Of a stretch of 64,000 bases of DNA, positions 58,402 to 64,000 are shown piece after piece. Every line of letters begins with the position of its first letter. Position 1 is the stretch's first letter. The notes under the pieces are model-generated. The model made no database searches. It saw nothing but the letters and a program-made list of their open reading frames with translations, and was not told the origin of the DNA. The DNA is taken from contig NZ_MLCN01000004.1 of NCBI RefSeq assembly GCF_001982605.1, positions 1 through 64,000 on the forward strand, given 5' to 3'. Source of the DNA: Alkanindiges hydrocarboniclasticus. GTDB lineage: Bacteria; Pseudomonadota; Gammaproteobacteria; Pseudomonadales; Moraxellaceae. The translations under genes and the position numbers were made by a program.

Positions 58402-59238
58402 ATGTTTATTATCACACTAGGGTCAGCTCTGATTTATCATTTTGCGACCGAAGCTCTACAGGTAGCAGATAAGCCCGCAGGTTCTGTCTATTACACAGAA
58501 GTTGCAGATTCCCGCTACTATTCCTACGGTAAATATCATCAAAATCCGGTGCAGGTTAAACCTGCTATTGAGCAGCAGTTTCGTGGCATTGTAAAGCAGG
58601 TTTATGACTATAGCTGTGGTTCTGCTGCCCTGACTACGCTGTTAAATGGTTATATTGGTGAAAAACTGAATGAACAGCAGACCATGAATGGTCTGATGCG
58701 CTATGGAGAATATGACCGTATTGTAGAGCGTCGAAGTTTCTCTCTACTGGACATGAAGCGTTTTGTTACTGCTTTAGGTTATAACAGTGGGGGCTTCAAG
58801 GGACAATTCTCTGATTTGGCGAAACTTGATAAGCCAGCTATTGTACCTATTGCCTATGCGGGTTTTAAGCACTTTGTGGTTTTTAAGGCGTATCGTAATG
58901 GACGGGTATTTGTTGCTGATCCGGCTTTAGGTAATTTAAGTTTTAGTGCTGAACACTTTCAGGAAATCTGGGATAACAATACATTATTTATCATTGAGCC
59001 TCCTGTCGGGCGTGAGCTTCCAGGTTTGTTGGCGCTGCAGGAAAGTGATATGCGTATTGTAGAAGACAGTGTTATTGATCGCTTTGCATTTGTAGATGTG
59101 CGCTATCCAACATTAATGATGGAAAAAAATGCTGATCGTGCTGCAACCATGCGCCGTGTACTAGATGACGACCCGAATTCTGATAATTATCAGAAGCCGA
59201 TTGATACCTATATGCGGCTCTATTACAAGCGTAAGTAA
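58402..59238 (+). CDS. filB: C39-like cysteine peptidase FilB
   Basis: A 278-residue protein with a C39-type papain-like fold. Gln66 and Cys72 lie in KQVYDYSCGSAALTTL; His157 in GFKHFVVFKAY; Asp173 in VFVADPALG, so the catalytic set is complete. The short hydrophobic N-terminus (FIITLGSALIYHFA) looks like a signal or anchor. There is no ABC transporter attached, unlike bacteriocin exporters. The C-terminal 90 residues are an acidic extra domain. An in-frame TAG five codons upstream makes ATG 58402 the only start. In Acinetobacter the homologue is named as the C39 family peptidase of a 'putative pilus system'. Substrates may be the FilA-like proteins. Confidence 0.8.
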   Translation: MFIITLGSALIYHFATEALQVADKPAGSVYYTEVADSRYYSYGKYHQNPVQVKPAIEQQFRGIVKQVYDYSCGSAALTTLLNGYIGEKLNEQQTMNGLMRYGEYDRIVERRSFSLLDMKRFVTALGYNSGGFKGQFSDLAKLDKPAIVPIAYAGFKHFVVFKAYRNGRVFVADPALGNLSFSAEHFQEIWDNNTLFIIEPPVGRELPGLLALQESDMRIVEDSVIDRFAFVDVRYPTLMMEKNADRAATMRRVLDDDPNSDNYQKPIDTYMRLYYKRK

Positions 59239-59309
59239 TACTGGCTAGTAAATTCTAAGCTTGGGTATTGGTGTAATTTAAAATAACTGTTTCAAGGTAG
59301 ATTATAGTC

Positions 59310-60566
59310 ATGCAGAAACAATGGATGAATCGGTCAATATTGTCTTTAAGTATTGGTCTGGCCATGATTGGCGTAAATGTATATGCGGCAGAAGATAATG
59401 CCAGTGACGTCAATGCTCAGGTTACAGCTGCACCTTCAGCTGTCGAAGGGACAACCGATCCTGTAGCTGCTGAAAGTCGTGCGCAGGTAGAAGCACCATT
59501 AACCGCTGACAACAATCCAGATACTGAAAGTGCTGTTGTTACAACCATTGATGAGCGTACAGCAAGTACCGCTCCTGATACAACGGCAACCAATTCAGCA
59601 TCAGAAACACCTTCAATGGTGCCTGAGAATAATGCAGCAGGCGTACTACAACAAAAAGCAGATGACGCAACTACCAAAAGCAATCTTGAAGAAGTTTTTA
59701 CCCGTTCCGAGCAACAATATTCACTGTCTAAACGTGGATCCTATTCGGCAACTTATGACGTTGACTATACCTATTACCGTGATAGCCGTCTTGATCTGGC
59801 ATTAAGTGATAGTAGCTCTACCCTGACTCGCTTAAGAGTAGAGGAAGATGCACAACATACCATTACCAATACGTTTACTTTTCAGTACGGCTTATTGGAT
59901 AACCTGACCTTAACTGCTTCATTACCACTGGTTGCCAAAAGTGATAACCTAAAAGATGAAACAACAGCAGGCTTGGGTGATATTAGCTTTGGTGCACGTT
60001 GGGAGCCATTTCCCTTAAAAGCAGGGCGCTTGCCATTAATCCTGTTTGGCAGCTTGTCTACCAAAACTGGCGATAGTCCTTATGAAATTGACGCAGCACG
60101 TGGGTTATCTACTGGTAAGGGTTACTATTCTATAGGTGGCGGTGCCAGTACTCGTAAATTTATTGATCCAGTCGTATTATTTGCTTCAGCTTCAGCAAGT
60201 TATGGGCTTAAAGAATCAGGGCTAGACCAAGTGCGTGGCAGCCGGATTTTGGATGAGTTTGAACCCGGCATTAGCGGCGGTATAGCTTTTGGTTTTGCCT
60301 ATTCGTTTAACTATGATGTGTCTTTAACCATGTCATATCAGCAAAGCTTCTCAACCAATAGTGAATTTACCTTTACTAGCGGTGAAGTGTCCTCACCTGC
60401 TGATCAAACCAGTGCTTCTTTAGGTTTCTCACTGGGTGTACGTGTTTCACCAAAAACTATCGTCAATGGTTCAGTTGGTTTTGGCTTGACAGAAGATGCC
60501 CCGGACGTTTCTCTGGGACTTTCGTTCCCACTGGATTTTCTGGGTTTTGGTCGTGAAACCCGCTGA
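59310..60566 (+). CDS. filC: Outer-membrane beta-barrel protein FilC
   Basis: A 418-residue exported protein. Signal peptide to VYA (about residue 26), then a low-complexity Ala/Thr/Glu stretch (about 27-110), a short helical region, and a beta-rich part from about 130 with alternating strands such as FTFQYGLLDNLTLTASLPLV and GLGDISFGARWEPF. The pattern resembles the Phenol_MetA_deg-type 'transporter' outer-membrane family. It ends LDFLGFGRETR, without the usual terminal Phe. AAGGTA precedes the ATG. filD follows after 11 bases. Confidence 0.75.
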   Translation: MQKQWMNRSILSLSIGLAMIGVNVYAAEDNASDVNAQVTAAPSAVEGTTDPVAAESRAQVEAPLTADNNPDTESAVVTTIDERTASTAPDTTATNSASETPSMVPENNAAGVLQQKADDATTKSNLEEVFTRSEQQYSLSKRGSYSATYDVDYTYYRDSRLDLALSDSSSTLTRLRVEEDAQHTITNTFTFQYGLLDNLTLTASLPLVAKSDNLKDETTAGLGDISFGARWEPFPLKAGRLPLILFGSLSTKTGDSPYEIDAARGLSTGKGYYSIGGGASTRKFIDPVVLFASASASYGLKESGLDQVRGSRILDEFEPGISGGIAFGFAYSFNYDVSLTMSYQQSFSTNSEFTFTSGEVSSPADQTSASLGFSLGVRVSPKTIVNGSVGFGLTEDAPDVSLGLSFPLDFLGFGRETR

Positions 60567-60577
60567 GGCATAATGGT

Positions 60578-62245
60578 ATGAAGTTGAATTTGCGTCTACA
60601 ACCTTTAGCTTATGCCATCATACTGTCCAGTATGCCGGTATTAAGCCATGCTCAGCTAGGACAGAACTTATCTATTGATATCCGTGCTCTGTCCATGGGT
60701 AATGCGGTTACTGCGGATCCACCAGGTATCAGTGCAATTCATTTTAACCCGGCAGGCCTTACTAAAATTGAAGGCTTGCAAACTGATGTTCAGGGTCTGC
60801 TGGTTGATTTTAATATCCGCCGTGAATTTGAAGCCCCTGCTGGTTACAACGTTTTTGGTTATTCTGATGACCCAATCATTTGTAATGACATAGCAGAAGT
60901 TGGTCAAAAAATTTGTAGTGATTTTAAGGACTATGCAGTAAGTAAGGTTGATCATCCCAGCCTGTATGTCCCTGTGCTTAAAAAAATGGTGAACTGGCCA
61001 CAGGGTTTGCCACTGGCTGCTCCATTAGCTGGCGCTGCTTATAAGCCACCAGGCTCAAAAATTACATATGCTTCTGCACTATATGCACCGCTGGTTGCTG
61101 GTTTTGGTTCTGCTGATGGCGATCCAGGCAATTTTATGGGTCAGCAGGTTGCCATTGAGCGTATTACCTATTTATCGCCGTCTGCTGCTTATAAGGTTAA
61201 CGATAATTTATCGTTAGGGGCTTCCATTGGTATGTCGTATCAGGCCATTGCCTTGAAAACTGACTTACGTTTCCCTAATGAGTTAATTGGTGTATTACGT
61301 TTAATTGATGAAGATGTCTGTGGGCCATTTCAGGAAAATGGCAATATCGTCAGTGACTTGCTGCTTTTTGGTATGTGTAATGCTGAGGAAGGGGTAGGCC
61401 CTTTCAAGAGCTTTGGCTCAATGGAAGTCGCACTGGAGCAAACATTATCACCTTCTTATAATCTGGGTCTGTTGTGGGAGCCAAGCGACGATTTTGGCTT
61501 TGGGATGGTGTACCAAAGCAATAGCAAAATGAAGCTTAAAGGCGACTATGCGATTGAAAATGGTCGCGGTGGTCAGGAGCTTATTCGGGCACTGGGTTCA
61601 TCAGTAACTGGCGCCATTTTGCAAGCTATTTTGGGTTTTCCATCTTATGTACCGCCTTCAGAAACCGGCAAGGTGTCCATGGATCTAGAGTATCCAGCTC
61701 ACTTTCAGGCAGGGGTAAAGTACAAAGTATTGCCGGATTTACAGCTAAATTTTGATATTGGCTGGACGGATTATGCTGCCTGGGATTACTTTAGATTCAA
61801 GTTTGATCGTCAGGTATCGGCCTTACAAATTGCAAAGTTATTATCCAATGATGTGACCGCAACTAGTTTAAGCTTGCCGTTGAAATTTCGCAGCCCTTGG
61901 AGCTGGGGCGTTGGTATGGAGTATAGTGCAACAGACCGGTTAAAATTACGGTTAGGCTATGAGCCGCGTAAGAGCGCGATCCCTGATGACCGGCGTAATA
62001 CTTTAGTCCCTATTAATAATGCACAAATGTTTGGTGCTGGTATGGGTTACCGGTTTGACCCGGATACTGATATTGACTTAACGGTAATGCATTTGCGTAG
62101 CCGCGATAATATTCCTGCCAATACCAGTGGTCTTGCTAACCAGACGGGTGTCAATAACTTGCTTTTAAACCCCTATGCTGGATTAAATGTAAAAACCAAT
62201 ACAAAAGTCACTATTCTTGGTATAGCCTATCGTACTAAATGGTAA
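60578..62245 (+). CDS. filD: FadL/OmpP1-family outer-membrane protein FilD
   Basis: A 555-residue protein. The signal peptide ends near LSHA (about residue 25); DIRALSMGNAVTADPPGIS with IHFNPAGLTKIEG is the FadL-type N-terminal plug pattern, where NPAG is a family hallmark. The rest shows many beta strands, with a barrel ending GIAYRTKW. Classical FadL imports fatty acids; here location suggests a role in the fil system instead. Cysteine pairs in CNDIAEVGQKIC and CGPF...MCNAEE loops are unusual for FadL. Confidence 0.8.
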   Translation: MKLNLRLQPLAYAIILSSMPVLSHAQLGQNLSIDIRALSMGNAVTADPPGISAIHFNPAGLTKIEGLQTDVQGLLVDFNIRREFEAPAGYNVFGYSDDPIICNDIAEVGQKICSDFKDYAVSKVDHPSLYVPVLKKMVNWPQGLPLAAPLAGAAYKPPGSKITYASALYAPLVAGFGSADGDPGNFMGQQVAIERITYLSPSAAYKVNDNLSLGASIGMSYQAIALKTDLRFPNELIGVLRLIDEDVCGPFQENGNIVSDLLLFGMCNAEEGVGPFKSFGSMEVALEQTLSPSYNLGLLWEPSDDFGFGMVYQSNSKMKLKGDYAIENGRGGQELIRALGSSVTGAILQAILGFPSYVPPSETGKVSMDLEYPAHFQAGVKYKVLPDLQLNFDIGWTDYAAWDYFRFKFDRQVSALQIAKLLSNDVTATSLSLPLKFRSPWSWGVGMEYSATDRLKLRLGYEPRKSAIPDDRRNTLVPINNAQMFGAGMGYRFDPDTDIDLTVMHLRSRDNIPANTSGLANQTGVNNLLLNPYAGLNVKTNTKVTILGIAYRTKW

Positions 62246-62257
62246 TTGGTATTTTAA

Positions 62258-63451
62258 ATGGCAATAATGATCTGGAAGCCTGTCGCTGCTGGTGCACTCA
62301 CTTTACTTTGCATCAGCCTTTGCCATGCAGATACGGAACGCTCCGGTTTTTACACTATTGTCGGTCCTGATGGACAAATGATCGTTATAGACCGTAATGC
62401 TGCAAGTAAAAATGAGAATAAAGCAGACAATAATAAAGCTGAGTCACGCTCAAAATGGTCTTTGTTTGGTAAAAACAAGCGTGATAAAGTTGATGAGCAA
62501 AAAATTACTGAGCAGAGTACGCCAGTAATTACCTCTCATACCAACACTAAGTTATCAAAAGAACAGGCTAAATCCGTATCTTCTAATGCAGTCATTGTTC
62601 ATGAGCAGCCTTATCTGGCTACTCCACAATCGGCCAGTGAAACAGTCACTCAGGCACAGGTATCGCCCGCTGTGGCGAGGAAGGCCAGTGAGCAAAAAAA
62701 TGATGTAGATACACAGCAAACAGCCTCTAAAAAATCAGTAGAGGTACCGCAAGCACCTATTAAAGCATCAGAAGTAGTTACTCAGCCTATAACGGTGATT
62801 GACGGTGAACAGTATATTGATAGTGAATATCTTGAGCAGCGAGAATTTAATCTGGAAGGTAAAAAGAGATTTTATAATTTACCGGATGGGATAGGTGGCA
62901 ATGAAGTGCTAGAACGCGAAAAAGGGGTTGATATGACCGTATTTCGCAAACAAAAAATTGAAAAACCACAAGTGGTTGACTTATCCAAAAACTATCAGCG
63001 CATTCCAAAAGAGCAAATTATTAGCCTGACTGGTACTACCTGCTTTACTGAAAAGCAGCTTAAAGATGCCAAGCTTTTTAAGCAGGATGAATATCTGGAT
63101 TTCTGGCCTAGGCCTGGTTTTGAACCTAAGTTTGATTTTGTGGTTGCCAAGCTTGAACAGCCTATTCATGATATTCAGTTAACCTCCTATGCCAATAACA
63201 TGAGCAGTCCAAAGTTTTATTGGCCTTTGCCAATATTTCTTGATGATAAAGGTTGTGTTATGGAAGGGGTGAATGCTTTTTATCAGGCAACAGTAGCACC
63301 AACTGTTACCATGCATCAGGCAATACAAGGATATTTGCATATACCACAAAATACCCGGTATATTTTGTTTACCCCTCTGGAAGCAGCAGCGGATATATCA
63401 GAAACACAACTAACGAACAAAGGACAGGTTCGTTTGACGCCAATTCGTTAG
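62258..63451 (+). CDS. filE: Fil system envelope protein FilE
   Basis: A 397-residue exported protein. Signal peptide to CHA (about residue 24), then a DUF4124-like stretch SGFYTIVGPDGQMIVIDR. A charged, Lys/Ala/Gln-rich disordered linker runs from about 50 to 180. The C-terminal 200 residues are a folded domain with LTGTTCFTEKQLKDAKLFK and WPRPGFEPKFDFV and one later cysteine (DDKGCVMEG). Named in Acinetobacter as 'putative pilus assembly protein FilE'; no experimental role is known to me. filD ends 12 bases upstream. Confidence 0.75.
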   Translation: MAIMIWKPVAAGALTLLCISLCHADTERSGFYTIVGPDGQMIVIDRNAASKNENKADNNKAESRSKWSLFGKNKRDKVDEQKITEQSTPVITSHTNTKLSKEQAKSVSSNAVIVHEQPYLATPQSASETVTQAQVSPAVARKASEQKNDVDTQQTASKKSVEVPQAPIKASEVVTQPITVIDGEQYIDSEYLEQREFNLEGKKRFYNLPDGIGGNEVLEREKGVDMTVFRKQKIEKPQVVDLSKNYQRIPKEQIISLTGTTCFTEKQLKDAKLFKQDEYLDFWPRPGFEPKFDFVVAKLEQPIHDIQLTSYANNMSSPKFYWPLPIFLDDKGCVMEGVNAFYQATVAPTVTMHQAIQGYLHIPQNTRYILFTPLEAAADISETQLTNKGQVRLTPIR

Positions 63452-63479
63452 CCTTATTTATTTAATTGGACATACTGTA

Positions 63480-64000
63480 ATGCGAAATCTTTATCAGGCT
63501 TCAAAATTTCCTTTTGCACTAACCAGCCTTTGTTTGATGTTGAGTGCTTGCGGTGGCGGAAGCAATTCTATTAATGAAGACCCTACCGCAGGGGGAAGTG
63601 GCGGTAATACCGTTGTTGAATGCGCAAGCTCTGATACTACCTGTGTTAACCTTGTATTTGATGATACCCCTGTAGTAAATTTGAATTATGAGTGTGGTAA
63701 GTACCGTAGCGTTACCAGCAATACCGGTGTAGCCCGTTGTCCGGTAGACTCGAATGTTACTTTTTATTTAAAAGCAGCTGAGGGTGCGCGTAAAATTGTT
63801 TTAGGGACAATTGCTGTTAAGCCAGTTCGCAATACCATTTCTTCCGAAGTACAGGATACTTCGCTGATTCGTATTACTACCAAGGATCTGGCTGAGAACA
63901 TTACTGGTTCTAGCATTAGCAGTCTGGATGAAAGTGTAGCAGCAAAAACGGCAATTAATATGAGCCAGTTCTTGCAATCAATAGCCCGTAGTAATCGCGC
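63480..64000 (+). CDS. filF: Lipoprotein FilF, N-terminal part (cut by window end)
   Basis: The first 173 codons of an open frame that runs off the window. The signal sequence ends LCLMLSACGGG, with the lipobox cysteine at residue 25, so this is a lipoprotein. Four further cysteines occur in the first 85 residues (ECASSDTTC, YECGK, ARCPVD), probably disulfide-bonded. The remaining sequence is Thr/Ser/Ile-rich. Position after filE and the lipobox fit Acinetobacter FilF, a surface-exposed antigen in that group as I recall. The C-terminal bulk is outside the window. Confidence 0.75.
   Translation, partial: MRNLYQASKFPFALTSLCLMLSACGGGSNSINEDPTAGGSGGNTVVECASSDTTCVNLVFDDTPVVNLNYECGKYRSVTSNTGVARCPVDSNVTFYLKAAEGARKIVLGTIAVKPVRNTISSEVQDTSLIRITTKDLAENITGSSISSLDESVAAKTAINMSQFLQSIARSNR

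Overview
The window is a stretch of gammaproteobacterial chromosome, almost certainly from the Moraxellaceae and close to Acinetobacter. Four things point there: a complete start to a fil locus (filA-like genes, then filB to the start of filF), a gigA/gigB stress-signalling pair beside mlaA, the order ibaG-murA-hisG-hisD-hisC with a short-form HisG, and an AccA lacking the N-terminal extension of the E. coli protein. Base composition, judged by eye and not counted, looks richer in G+C than typical Acinetobacter, so a sister genus such as Alkanindiges is possible; this is inference. I see no rRNA, tRNA, CRISPR array, insertion sequence or prophage.

Layout. 1-10 kb: the last codons of tuf, a predicted diiron-type hydrolase, rimI, the two N-degron aminoacyl transferases bpt and aat, trxB, ftsK, a nucleotidyltransferase-like gene and an MFS exporter. 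10-20 kb: rpmI-rplT, a broken SRPBCC gene, two small orphan genes, pheS-pheT-ihfA, an alanine-rich lipoprotein, a membrane protein with a degenerate GGDEF-like domain, rho and trxA. 20-30 kb: ppx, accA, tilS, a serine hydrolase, proC, yggT and, convergently, polA. 30-44 kb: the DUF2339/DUF3999 pair, an MscS channel with a soluble partner, gspE, a GIY-YIG nuclease that looks like an insertion, riboflavin synthase, a nitrilase, gigB-gigA and mlaA. 44-54 kb: rpoN, hpf, a transglutaminase-like protein, ibaG, murA, hisG-hisD-hisC and pabB. 54-64 kb: the fil region.

The fil region is the most interesting part. Four tandem genes encode secreted, repetitive, probably beta-rich proteins. Immediately after each signal peptide all four share a short motif ending in T-G-Q-D-G. 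They are followed by a C39-like cysteine peptidase with an intact Cys/His/Asp set (FilB), two outer-membrane beta-barrel candidates (FilC and the FadL-like FilD), a periplasmic/envelope protein (FilE) and a lipoprotein (FilF, cut by the window end). In Acinetobacter annotation these are called a 'putative pilus system', but nothing in the sequence resembles type IV, chaperone-usher or curli machinery. I suggest a distinct envelope system in which the peptidase acts on, or recognises, the TGQDG leader of the FilA-like substrates.

Most of the remaining genes are conserved housekeeping genes in short operons. Several sites mark genome decay or insertion: the SRPBCC pseudogene, an inverted-repeat element between pheS and pheT, and the isolated GIY-YIG gene.
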